A stretch of 64,000 bases of DNA from an uncultured Clostridium sp. Lineage in GTDB: Bacteria > Bacillota > Clostridia > TANB77 > CAG-508. Below are positions 9,168 to 19,166 of this stretch, piece by piece. Numbering within the stretch: the stretch's first letter is position 1; each line of letters opens with the position of its first letter. The notes under the pieces were generated by a model. That model saw only the letters and a program-made list of their open reading frames with translations. It had not been told where the DNA came from and did no database searches. Location: NCBI GenBank assembly GCA_947648495.1, contig CANSOA010000002.1, positions 62,001 through 126,000 on the forward strand. The letters are read 5' to 3'. The translations under genes and the position numbers were made by a program.

Positions 9168-10166
9168 ATGAAGAACGATCCGCCATATACAATAACTGAT
9201 AAAACATTAAATTATGTGTCTGATATTATGAAAAAAATTGGAGAAGCCAACTATTTTGAAAGTTTAAATAGATATCCAGAGTTGAGGAGAAAATCAAGAA
9301 TTAGATCGATTCATTCATCTTTGGCTATAGAAAATAACCAATTATCCTTATTTCAAGTAGAAGATGTAATTAATGGTAAAATGGTGCTTGGTCAGCAGAA
9401 GGATATTCAAGAAGTTAAAAATGCTTACAAAGCCTATGAAGAAATTGACAGAGTAAATCCTTATTCGGTAGAGGATTTAAAGAAAATACAAGGAACATTA
9501 ACATTTCTAATTGAAGATGATAGTGGAAAATTTAGAAATCATGGTGAAGCTGTATATGATGGAGATATACAAATCTTTATGGCTCCACCACATAGTATGG
9601 TACCTACTCTTATGGATAATTTGTTTAATTGGATGAATGAAGTAAAAGAAGATGTTAATCCTCTTATTTTATCCTCTATTTTCCATTATGAATTTTTATT
9701 TATTCATCCTTTTTCTGATGGAAATGGAAGAACTGCAAGACTGTGGCAAACTGTAATTTTATCTCATTGGGAAAAAGCATTTAAGTTTTTGCCTATTGAA
9801 AGTATGATAAAGAAAAATCAAGATGAATATTATAAGGTAATTGATAATTGTAATAAAGCTGGAAATTCAACCGATTTTATTGAATTTATGCTTAAAATAA
9901 TCGATGAAGCTGTAGATGATATGATTGAAAGTCAAAAGACTACCCAAGAAACTACCCTAAATACTACCCAAGAAAATTTAACGGATACTCAAATGAAAAT
10001 ATTAGAATTAATGAAAGAAAATCAGTATATTACAAGAAATGAGTTAGCAGAAAAGATTGGAATAACACCAGATGGAATAAAGTATCATTTGGATTTGTTA
10101 AGAAAAAAAGAAATCATTAAAAGAGAAGGTTCTACTAAAAAAGGTTGTTGGAAAATATTAAAATAG
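9168..10166 (+). CDS. Fic family protein with C-terminal winged-helix domain
   Basis: HPFSDGNGRTARLWQ Fic motif; C-terminal ITRNELAEKIGITPDGIKYHLDLLRKKEII. Confidence 0.9.
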   Translation: MKNDPPYTITDKTLNYVSDIMKKIGEANYFESLNRYPELRRKSRIRSIHSSLAIENNQLSLFQVEDVINGKMVLGQQKDIQEVKNAYKAYEEIDRVNPYSVEDLKKIQGTLTFLIEDDSGKFRNHGEAVYDGDIQIFMAPPHSMVPTLMDNLFNWMNEVKEDVNPLILSSIFHYEFLFIHPFSDGNGRTARLWQTVILSHWEKAFKFLPIESMIKKNQDEYYKVIDNCNKAGNSTDFIEFMLKIIDEAVDDMIESQKTTQETTLNTTQENLTDTQMKILELMKENQYITRNELAEKIGITPDGIKYHLDLLRKKEIIKREGSTKKGCWKILK

Positions 10167-10219
10167 AAAAATGGTGACACTATTGGTGCCACCATCAAAG
10201 GATATAATAAAAAAATCAA

Positions 10220-10747
10220 TCAAGAAAGATTATCATCCAGATATTCCTTACCTTCCTTGTAACTTGACAAATCTTCAAAAGCTACAAGTAATACACGATT
10301 ATTTTTACCACAATAACTCCAATACAATATTTCTTTTTCATCTGTAATTTTACTGTTGAAATTCATTGTATTTTCGAAGTCATTGTAAAAAGCTTCTTTA
10401 AATCGTTCAGAAGTGGTATACAAAACAACATCTACTTTTTGTATATCCTCCTTTAAAAGGTTTTCAATAATTTCCTGATGAGTATCATAATGCTCTCTCA
10501 TAGTACCTGCCTCGTCCCATTCACTAATTCCAACAGGAATTTTTTTCTCTCCAATAAAGCGATTTCCAGAAAAAATTTCGTATGTCTTACAAGTGAGTTG
10601 GAATGAAAATGGACTTGCTGAGTCTATGCAATCGGAATATTCATCCTCGTAGACAATTAGCCTTGCCCACCGATCAAAGGGTTCTGAGTTAAATAATTCT
10701 TGTTGCTGACAAAATCTTGCATCTGCCATAATTACACCTTCTTTCAT
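10220..10747 (-). CDS. Hypothetical protein
   Basis: 175-aa ORF; likely start at MADARFCQQQ. Confidence 0.6.
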   Translation of the reverse strand: MKEGVIMADARFCQQQELFNSEPFDRWARLIVYEDEYSDCIDSASPFSFQLTCKTYEIFSGNRFIGEKKIPVGISEWDEAGTMREHYDTHQEIIENLLKEDIQKVDVVLYTTSERFKEAFYNDFENTMNFNSKITDEKEILYWSYCGKNNRVLLVAFEDLSSYKEGKEYLDDNLS

Positions 10748-10831
10748 AAAATTGATTAGTTTACCAACTAAACATAACTATAAAATAGTTATAAAAAAAC
10801 CTGTGGAAATATTAACTTCCGCATTTGAGAA

Positions 10832-11164
10832 TTAGAGTTCCATCATGAAGCCTGTCGATTTGCATAAATCACTAAACTGAAACTTTAGTTCATCTTTAGT
10901 AAAATGGTGCCAATATCCTGTTCCATCCATGTCAAACAGAATTACATCTGATATTTGCCATCTATCTTTTGATGGAATATATTCTACAATTCGTGCACAA
11001 AGCCTATCTGTGCAAAATCCATCATAGTTACCTTTGAATACCAGAATCTTTTTTTCAAGAACTTTTGGATTATCCAAAGCCTCCTCCATTTTACATATTG
11101 GGCATTCTGCTATCAGTTTACTTTGCTCCTCGTTAGTTTTGCCTTTTAACTCTTCAATCCGCAT
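10832..11164 (-). CDS. Hypothetical protein
   Basis: 110-aa ORF with RBS. Confidence 0.55.
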   Translation of the reverse strand: MRIEELKGKTNEEQSKLIAECPICKMEEALDNPKVLEKKILVFKGNYDGFCTDRLCARIVEYIPSKDRWQISDVILFDMDGTGYWHHFTKDELKFQFSDLCKSTGFMMEL

Positions 11165-11270
11165 ATTTAATCCTCCTTAAAGATAATCATTTTGACTAGT
11201 ATCAATTTAATTATACAAAGAAAATGAAATTATGTAAAATACATATTTGTGTGCAAAATATAACTTAAAG

Positions 11271-12167
11271 TTATATTTTGCAATTATTTTTTAAAATTTC
11301 AATTAAATTATCTAATTCTTTGGACTTACTATTAACATTATAATACACTCCAAATTCCGCACATGGAAGTGAAAAACCAACCTCTAAAACACATAATTCT
11401 TTATTATCTAACTTTTCTTCAACATATTCTCGTGTTATAACTGTTATGATATCTCTAACTTTTAATAATTCAAGCATCGCTGTATAATTTACATGATCAA
11501 TATTAATTTTATCATTTGCTTTATATTCAAGAGATTTTACTAAATTTTGATAGGCACTAGAAAATTTTTTTAATGTATAAATTGTTGTATTTCTTAAATC
11601 TTCTTTAGAAAGTTTTTTATTCAAATATTCAGAATTGCTATTTACAATAAATGCATCATGTAACTCTCCAATTTTTATAAATTTAATTTCATTATAGTCA
11701 TATATTTCATGACTATATTTCTTAGATAAAGCAAGGTCTATTTTCTGTTTCTCTAGCATTGAAAACATATTTTGAGCTGTCAATTTATCTATATTAATAA
11801 TACTATTTTCATTGTTCTCATAAAATTTTAAAATAGCAGAGCTATAAATTTTTTCTGGCATATTTACATGTACGCCTAATTTTATATCTTTTAGCGTATG
11901 AAAGATATAATCAGATTTTGAAAGATTCTCAATAGAATTTTTTATTTGTAAATACAATTTTTTGCCATTCTCATTTAGAATCATCCCATATTTGCTTCTT
12001 TTAAATAATTGTACATTTAATTCATTTTCTAAATTTTTAATGTGTTTCGTTACTGCAGGTTGTGAAATATGTAAAATTTCACTTGCTTTTGTTAAATTTT
12101 CCTCATCAGCTACAATTTTAAATATTCTATATAATTCTAAATTTACCATTGTAATTGAACTCCTCAT
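11271..12167 (-). CDS. LysR-family transcriptional regulator
   Basis: LYRIFKIVADEENLTKASEILHISQPAVTKHIKNLENELNVQLFKR. Confidence 0.9.
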   Translation of the reverse strand: MRSSITMVNLELYRIFKIVADEENLTKASEILHISQPAVTKHIKNLENELNVQLFKRSKYGMILNENGKKLYLQIKNSIENLSKSDYIFHTLKDIKLGVHVNMPEKIYSSAILKFYENNENSIINIDKLTAQNMFSMLEKQKIDLALSKKYSHEIYDYNEIKFIKIGELHDAFIVNSNSEYLNKKLSKEDLRNTTIYTLKKFSSAYQNLVKSLEYKANDKINIDHVNYTAMLELLKVRDIITVITREYVEEKLDNKELCVLEVGFSLPCAEFGVYYNVNSKSKELDNLIEILKNNCKI

Positions 12168-12411
12168 AAATTACTATTTTTCTAATCGATATAATATCAC
12201 AAACACATGTGATTATCAACAAAACTAAAAAACTTTCCTTCTATGTCGAGAAAACTTATTGACTATTTTGTAATCCTTTAGTGTGCTTTTGAAAGCAATC
12301 ATCTATTTGGTTTGGTAAAATAGGATTGCTTTAAGTTATGGAGAATGTTAGATGAATAAACAAAAGAGAAATGAAAAATTGAATTGAAAATACATGATAG
12401 GAGGATAAAGT

Positions 12412-13890
12412 ATGAAAAGACGAGCAAATGGCGAAGGCACACTTTATCAAACGACCCAAAAGCAAAAGCGACCGAAAACAAAAAAAGTGATGCCAGAATG
12501 TGAAAATTGCAAAAATTGTAAAGATAGAACAATTTGTAATAATAGAGAAGATTGTAACAAATGTGATATTTGTAAAAATTGTACGAAATACAATGAATAT
12601 TGTGATAAATTCTATTTTTATTCTCATTGGGTTGGACAATGTTCAACGAAAAATGGAAAGAGGACATCTTCTGTATATGGTAAAAACCAAAAAGAAGCTG
12701 CCAATAAGAGAAATAAAATTTCGAGTGATATTCAAACAGGAAAATATATTGGGAAAAGTGATGCCACTTTATATATGATGATGAAAGAAGTTATTGAAGA
12801 TAGAAAGAAATTAAATGAAACTGGAGATAGTGCTTATATTACGAATAAACAAACTTTGAAAAGATTATCAAAAGCAGAAATAGTGCATAAGCCTATTCAA
12901 AAAATAACAACAGATGAAATCAGAGATTTTTTAGCAACAAGGACAAAATATTCGGATTCGATTATTAAAAAGGATTATGGCATGTTAAATGCAGGATTTC
13001 AAAGAGCAATCGCTAAAAATGTTATATTACATAATCCTATTAAAACATCAGAAATTAGAAAGCCTAGAAGTAAACAGCCATTTTCAAAAGTAGTTGCATT
13101 AACTGTAAATGAGCAAAGGAAGTTTATACAAACAATTCATTCATTAGACAAGCCACATCAATATCAAAATGAATGGTTATTATCCATTTCAACAGGTATG
13201 AGAATGGGCGAAGTGCTTGCTTTGGATAAAGAGAAAGATATTGACTTTGAAGAAAAAATAATCCATATCAATAATACTTTAACAGTTTCAGAAGATGAAA
13301 ATGGCAAGGAAATCACTATTTTAGGTGATAGAACCAAAACATACAGTGGTTATAGAGATATAAAAATGACTGCTGATGTAGAAAAAATCTTAAAAATTTG
13401 TATGAAAAAAGCCATTGATAATAAAAATAATCTACTTTTTTGTAGAGAAAATGGCAATTTAATTACTACCAACATGATAACTTGTGCAATTAAACGTTTT
13501 TGTGAAAAATATAAAATAACAAAAAATAAAAATTGTACTTCTCATATATTGAGACATAGTTTTGCGACAAGGCAAATTGAAAGTGGTATGCCAGCACATA
13601 TTTTGCAGAAGATATTAGGACATAAAAGTGTAAAAGAAACTTTAGATACTTACACCGATGTTTTTGCTGCATATGAAAATAGATTTGATGAAAATGTTTA
13701 CAATTATTATCAAGAAAATGGGTTATTGTATGATTTCGAGTGTAGTGAATATGAAATGATACAAAGGGAAATGACGAATCTTATCAATCGTGTTAAAGAA
13801 ACTCACTTGAAAGATAAACACAAAGAACAATTGAAAAATTGTATGGACGGAATTTTGAAGTGGTATGAAGTTTTGGAAGAAGTTGGTTAA
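12412..13890 (+). CDS. Tyrosine recombinase/integrase with Cys-rich N-terminal insert
   Basis: STGMRMGEVLAL, HILRHSFATRQIESGMPAHILQKILGHKSVKETLDTYTDV; N-terminal CENCKNCKDRTICNNREDCNKCDICKNC. Confidence 0.92.
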   Translation: MKRRANGEGTLYQTTQKQKRPKTKKVMPECENCKNCKDRTICNNREDCNKCDICKNCTKYNEYCDKFYFYSHWVGQCSTKNGKRTSSVYGKNQKEAANKRNKISSDIQTGKYIGKSDATLYMMMKEVIEDRKKLNETGDSAYITNKQTLKRLSKAEIVHKPIQKITTDEIRDFLATRTKYSDSIIKKDYGMLNAGFQRAIAKNVILHNPIKTSEIRKPRSKQPFSKVVALTVNEQRKFIQTIHSLDKPHQYQNEWLLSISTGMRMGEVLALDKEKDIDFEEKIIHINNTLTVSEDENGKEITILGDRTKTYSGYRDIKMTADVEKILKICMKKAIDNKNNLLFCRENGNLITTNMITCAIKRFCEKYKITKNKNCTSHILRHSFATRQIESGMPAHILQKILGHKSVKETLDTYTDVFAAYENRFDENVYNYYQENGLLYDFECSEYEMIQREMTNLINRVKETHLKDKHKEQLKNCMDGILKWYEVLEEVG

Positions 13891-14183
13891 AAATTAGTAG
13901 AGTAATTGAAATTTGATGTCAATTACTCTATTTTTATTACAGTTTTTTTAATACAAAAAAATATTTTATGATATAAAAAAATAAAAAATTTTAATACTGA
14001 CTTTTCAATCGCTTATTTACCAACACTTACAGAGAAAATTTTTATTGCAATTTTAATGCAGTTTTTACTATAAAAAAATTTTTTTAATGTAATTTTTAAT
14101 GCAGTTTTTTTGATATAAGAAAATATTTCAAGATATAGAAAAATAAAAAATCCCCATTTTAAGCCACTTTCAGATATTGGAAG

Positions 14184-14226
14184 ATATAAAAAAAACCCTA
14201 AAATAGGGTATTTTTGGTCGAGGTGA
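14184..14226. repeat. Direct repeat site C at the intact tRNA-Pro 3' end (att-like)
   Basis: ATATAAAAAAAACCCTAAAATAGGGTATTTTTGGTCGAGGTGA. Confidence 0.75.
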
Positions 14227-14290
14227 CAGGGATCGAACCTGCGACCTCATGGTCCCAAACCACGCGCGCTACCAACTGCGCTACACCTCG
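14215..14290 (-). tRNA. tRNA-Pro(TGG)
   Basis: Cloverleaf CGAGGTGTAGCGCAGTTGGTAGCGCGCGTGGTTTGGGACCATGAGGTCGCAGGTTCGATCCCTGTCACCTCGACCA. Confidence 0.95.
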
Positions 14291-14363
14291 ATAACTAAAT
14301 TGTTGCTTTCTATATTTTAAACAACAATTTTATTATTCTGTAAAGCTTTCCTATAAAGAAATT

Positions 14364-14440
<77 letters not shown>

Positions 14441-14518
14441 ATAGCTATAACAGACAATAAATATATTAACACATTCTATAACATTTGTCAATCATTTTTT
14501 TAACATCTTGCAAAATTT

Positions 14519-15100
14519 TTACTCAAATTCATAAATATAATGAATTAATTCGCTCGCCTCTTTCCTCAAAATGATTCTATCTTTCAAAACTTCCACATTC
14601 GGAAAAATCGGTTTTCCAAAACGAACTACCACTCGTGAAAAAAATTTCGGTCTAACCGTTATATGTACTGGAATAATCGGAACATTGGCTGTAGCTGAAA
14701 TATATATCGCCCCATTTTTCGTTTTCCTTTTATTTTCTCTATAATTTTCCTTAAAAACACCACCTTCTGGAAAAATCAAAAGTCGAATCTTTTCTGTTTG
14801 CCTAAGTGTTTCTATTATTCTTTTTGTACCTTGTATATCTCTAACATTTCTTTTGATTGGAATCGCATGATGAAAGTTTAAAAAATCAGCTATCACTCGA
14901 TTTTTAAATAAATCCGCTTTGGCAACACTGTACATATTTTCAACTTTTGGATACAAAAAAATTGGGTCAAAAATCCTCGAATGATTGGGACAAATCATAC
15001 ATTTTTGATAATCTGCTAAAATTTTCGCATTTTCATATTTCACACGAAATAAAATATGACAAACCACAACTTTCAAAATCGCTCTTATAATTCTATACAT
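14519..15100 (-). CDS. 1-acyl-sn-glycerol-3-phosphate acyltransferase-like (PlsC family)
   Basis: ICPNHSRIFDPIFL and LIFPEGGVFKENYR motifs; start MYRIIRA overlaps the end of the patatin gene. Confidence 0.8.
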   Translation of the reverse strand: MYRIIRAILKVVVCHILFRVKYENAKILADYQKCMICPNHSRIFDPIFLYPKVENMYSVAKADLFKNRVIADFLNFHHAIPIKRNVRDIQGTKRIIETLRQTEKIRLLIFPEGGVFKENYRENKRKTKNGAIYISATANVPIIPVHITVRPKFFSRVVVRFGKPIFPNVEVLKDRIILRKEASELIHYIYEFE

Positions 15101-15101
15101 C

Positions 15102-15963
15102 TCAAACAACTTCCTTAATCTCGTCAAAATAATGCTCTTTCGCACATTGCATCGTCGTAATATAGCCAATTTCTTCACAAAACTTAATATCATCTTTGCT
15201 TCCCAAAAACTTATCCGATTTTGCATCAACCTGAATCCATAAATCTGCACTTAGTTTTTCACGAAATAAATAAGATTTTCGCATAGATTGAAATGTCTGT
15301 GTAAAACCAGTAAACAAATTGACTCTTTTTCGTTGTTTTGGATAAAATTTATTGGTAACACCCACAATATAATTTGAAAATTGCCTTAATGGCGAAATAA
15401 GCGTATTCGTCATAATTCCACCATCTAACATGAAATGATTTGTCTGTTCGATTTTCACTTTATTGGGCGTAAACAAAAGCGGAAGAGCCGATGTGCTACG
15501 AACCGCTTCTGCAATGCTTCTATTTTGATAATATGTACCACAACCTTCTAACGGTTTAGACGAATAATAAGCAATTTCTCGTTTGGAAATATCTAACGTT
15601 GGAATTATAAGCGGTTTTTCAAAATCCTTCATAAAATTCATATTTTCTTTTTTCGTTAGATTTTCCACATATTGTGTTATATTTTTTGGATTTTTTGCTC
15701 CTCCGACGAATAATTAAACTTGGAAAAGCTCCAATTATATCCAAATAACTGAATCTTTCAAATTGAATAATATCTTTTAAGAAAATCTCTAACATTTCTT
15801 CTGGAGAATATTGCAAACAATGCATCACAGCTACAAGTCCACCCAAACTTGCTCCAGAAATCGCTTCTACTTCAATATTTAATTCTCTCAACGCGCGTAA
15901 AACCCCAATATTCACACAAGCTTTCACGCCCCCCCCCGTCAAACCAAGCGCAATCTTTTTCAT
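15102..15963 (-). CDS. Patatin-like phospholipase, two ORFs joined by a +1 shift at CGG (15705-15703)
   Basis: GLTGGGVKA, GASLGGL in ORF1; DGGIMTN in ORF2; skipping one C gives ...SLIIRGGAKNPKNITQYVENLTKKEN... Confidence 0.8.
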
Positions 15964-16122
15964 ACTCCTCTTCCCTTCTCTTTTGTGATGTTTACTTTTT
16001 ACCTACTTTTATTTTATCATAATCATTGTTTTTTTGCAATATTCTTTATGTTAATATTTAGATACATTTTATAATCCTGCCAAATTTATATATTCTATTA
16101 CAAAAATTAAAATTTTCTTATA

Positions 16123-18210
16123 TTACTCCTCCTTAATAATATTTTTACTTCCCAAATACGTTGCCCCAAAATATGTCCCATAAATCGCTCCCATAACAAC
16201 AATTGTAGCAATAATCGAAGGCAACAAATCCTTTTTACTCGCCAATCCAGACAAAACACTAAGAGCAAACTGAATACCAAAAACAGAATGAATGATAGCC
16301 ACTATCAATGGCAATGCAAAAAATATCCCAATTTGTCTAAATAACGCTTTATGAATCATATTTTCATCACAACCAATCTTCCTTAAAATCGTATATCTTT
16401 GTCGATTATCTGAACTTTCCGTCAATTGCTTTAAAGCCAAAATTGCCGAACTTGCAATCAAAAATATAATTCCTAAATAAATAGCAATAAACGTTACAAT
16501 TGTCACCAATCCAACACTTGATTCAATAATTGAAATTCGAGTCAAACCGTCTAACTCTAAGCCTTCATTTGCTAAATTCTGCACAAATCCAGAATCGTCA
16601 CTTGAAAACAAATTCTCTATTTTTTCTCTTTCTTCATCTGTATCTGCATTGTAATTACTTGCCAAAAAACTTTTTTCTTTCATTTCTTCTGTCAAATTAC
16701 AACTATCTGGCACCAAAATAATACCTGTATTAACATGACCTGTTGACATCACAACAAATCCTTCTTTACATTCTCGATATTTAGAAGTATACGTCTTTCC
16801 CGCAATTTCTAATTGATAATTTCCCTGTGCTAAAACTTTATTGCGCATTTCTTTCATATTTTTAAAATCACAAAGCACGATATATTCATTATCTTCTAAC
16901 TCATATTGTTCATTCCCATATAACTGAGCCAATCTATTATAATCTGAAATTTTTATAATTTCTTCCTCCATGCTATATTGTAACATTGGAAATAATGCTT
17001 TCACCTCTTCCACTTTATCCCCAAAAAACACCTCACAAGTAAGCCCACTTGTTGTATAAATTGGAATTTCCACAATTTGCCTCAAAACACTCATATCCAG
17101 CCCATGATTTTTCAATGTTTCTTCTATTGTAATGCGTGAATCCTGCCTTTGTTCTTCTGTATAAACAATTTCTTTTCCATATTGATTGGTCATTTTTTCT
17201 GGCAAATTTACCGTTTTGTATAAATTCAAATCCACTTTTGTCATTTCTAGCAAATCTCTTTGCATCGTATTTTTAAGCGCCAAACTTGAAGACAAAATTG
17301 TAATTGTCATAAACAACATCAAACAAATAACACTCATGCTCACAACCATTGTATTAATTTTATTATTGATTTGTCTTAAAACAAACATATTTGTATCCTT
17401 CAAATACGTCTTCCTCATCCATTGCACCACTTGCAAAATAAATCCTGATAACGACCAAAATACCAAAATCGTTCCCACAATTCCCATCATAATAACTTGT
17501 AATACTTTACCCGCACGAATTGAATTGGCATCAGCGCTCACTTTCCAATAAGCATACCCCAACATTACACTTGCCACTATAAAAATCAAAATCGAAAGCA
17601 TCGGATTTTTAATTTTCACTTCTTCGTTTTTCTTTGACGCATTGAGCAAATTAATCAATTTATAACGCGAAATCGTAATGGTATTAAAAAACATAACCGC
17701 TAAATACATCACAGCAAAATATAGACAAGTCTTCACACAAGCCGTTTTTGAAAACACAAACTCAAATTTACTCATATTGGCTTCAAACAACTTTGAAACC
17801 AATATCGACATAAACTGCGAACCAAAAATTCCAATCACCAAACCAACGGCAAGAGAAATAATTCCCACAAAAACCGTTTCTAACAAAATAATCTTTGAAA
17901 TTTGTCTTTTTCCCATGCCAAGTGTCATATAAATTCCAAACTCTTTTTTTCGTCGATTAACCAGAAAATTATTCGCATACACAATTAGCAGTCCCAAAAC
18001 CACAGCGACAAATACCGAAACCATTCCTAACATCTCAATCATCAACTTTATAATTTCTCTCGTCGATTTAGACACCTGCAACATCGCTTCTTGGCTATCT
18101 AGCGAGTTAAACATATAAAAAATAGCGACACCCAAAACCAATGTTAAAAAATAAATTCCATAATCTTTTATACTTTTTTTCATATTTTCAAATGACAATT
18201 TAAATAACAT
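16123..18210 (-). CDS. ABC transporter permease, BceB/FtsX-like
   Basis: MLFKLSFENMKKSIKDYGIYFLTLVLGVAIFYMFNS; VNRRKKEFGIYMTLGMGKRQISKI. Confidence 0.88.
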   Translation of the reverse strand: MLFKLSFENMKKSIKDYGIYFLTLVLGVAIFYMFNSLDSQEAMLQVSKSTREIIKLMIEMLGMVSVFVAVVLGLLIVYANNFLVNRRKKEFGIYMTLGMGKRQISKIILLETVFVGIISLAVGLVIGIFGSQFMSILVSKLFEANMSKFEFVFSKTACVKTCLYFAVMYLAVMFFNTITISRYKLINLLNASKKNEEVKIKNPMLSILIFIVASVMLGYAYWKVSADANSIRAGKVLQVIMMGIVGTILVFWSLSGFILQVVQWMRKTYLKDTNMFVLRQINNKINTMVVSMSVICLMLFMTITILSSSLALKNTMQRDLLEMTKVDLNLYKTVNLPEKMTNQYGKEIVYTEEQRQDSRITIEETLKNHGLDMSVLRQIVEIPIYTTSGLTCEVFFGDKVEEVKALFPMLQYSMEEEIIKISDYNRLAQLYGNEQYELEDNEYIVLCDFKNMKEMRNKVLAQGNYQLEIAGKTYTSKYRECKEGFVVMSTGHVNTGIILVPDSCNLTEEMKEKSFLASNYNADTDEEREKIENLFSSDDSGFVQNLANEGLELDGLTRISIIESSVGLVTIVTFIAIYLGIIFLIASSAILALKQLTESSDNRQRYTILRKIGCDENMIHKALFRQIGIFFALPLIVAIIHSVFGIQFALSVLSGLASKKDLLPSIIATIVVMGAIYGTYFGATYLGSKNIIKEE

Positions 18211-18966
18211 CGCTCAAATCACCTCCAAGAAGCGTTTGCACTTCAATAATTTTTTCAAAAAATTGTTTTCTCGTGTCATTTCCTTTGATTAATTCATTAA
18301 AAATTTTGCCATCTTTAATAAATAAAATTCGGTTTGCATACGAAGCTGTAAAAGCATCATGTGTAACCATCAAAATCGTAGCTTTCATTTGCCTATTCAA
18401 ATACTCAAAATTTTCCAATAATTGTCTAGCTGACTTAGAATCCAATGCACCTGTTGGCTCATCTGCCAAAACCAATTTAGGATTGGTAATCATAGCTCTA
18501 CTAGAAGCAATCCTTTGCTTTTGCCCACCCGATACTTGATATGGATATTTATTCAGTATTCCTTCAATTCCCAACTTTTCAGCAATATCCTTTACTCTTT
18601 TATCAATTTCTTTGGCATTTACTTTTTGAATTGTCAATGCAATTGCAATATTTTCATAACAAGTTAAAGTATCCAATAAATTGAAATCTTGAAAAATAAA
18701 CCCTAATTCTTCTCTTCTAAATCGATTTAGCTTATTGCCTCTTAATCTCGTAATATCTTCTCCATGTATCATAATATGTCCGACATGTTACTTTATCAAT
18801 TGTTGAAATACAATTTAGCAAAGTCGTCTTTCCGCTTCCGTGACGCTCCCATAATTCCAACAAATTCTCCTTTTTCAACATTAAAGCTGATATTATCAAT
18901 TGCTTTCGTTAGATTTGACTTATTTCCATAGTATTTCTCTATATTTTTTACTTCTAATACTTTCAT
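18200..18966 (-). CDS. ABC transporter ATP-binding protein, BceA-like, reconstructed with two +1 shifts at CGG (18840-18838 and 18782-18780)
   Basis: MKVLEVKNIEKYYGNKSNLTKAIDNISFNVEKGEFVGIMGAS[G]SGKTTLLNCISTIDKVTC[G]HIMIHGEDITRL...VSGGQKQRIASSRAM...LADEPTGALDS. Confidence 0.85.
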
Positions 18967-19166
18967 TAATAAAAACTCCTTTCAAACTAACTCTATTATA
19001 AATCATTTTTTTCATAATTCCCATCGATTTATCTTACATTTACCTTACATTTTCGTAAGGAAAGAAAAAATGCCCTTTAATAGGCATTTACATTCCATAT
19101 TATTTCCAATTTTCTCTTTTGTTTGCTCATTATACTTTCCAATATATATTTCAGATACAAACTCGT

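Noticed and set aside
8148-10166. XRE-Fic as a toxin-antitoxin pair
   Set aside because: The XRE genes lie across att-like site B from the Fic gene and no antitoxin motif was recognised; no support for pairing.
12299-12667. Minus-strand ORFs overlapping the integrase start
   Set aside because: Opposite strand of the integrase Cys-rich N-terminus; F/Y/I-rich shadow translation.
15102-15963. Ordinary pseudogenisation as the explanation for the split genes
   Set aside because: Nine of nine shifts are +1 at an in-frame CGG with no other lesions in the genes; random decay would give mixed indels, stops and codons. Sequencing artefact is not excluded and is listed as the main test.
17186-17932. 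Plus-strand ORFs inside the BceB-like permease
   Set aside because: Shadow ORFs; low-complexity translations opposite a clear membrane protein gene.
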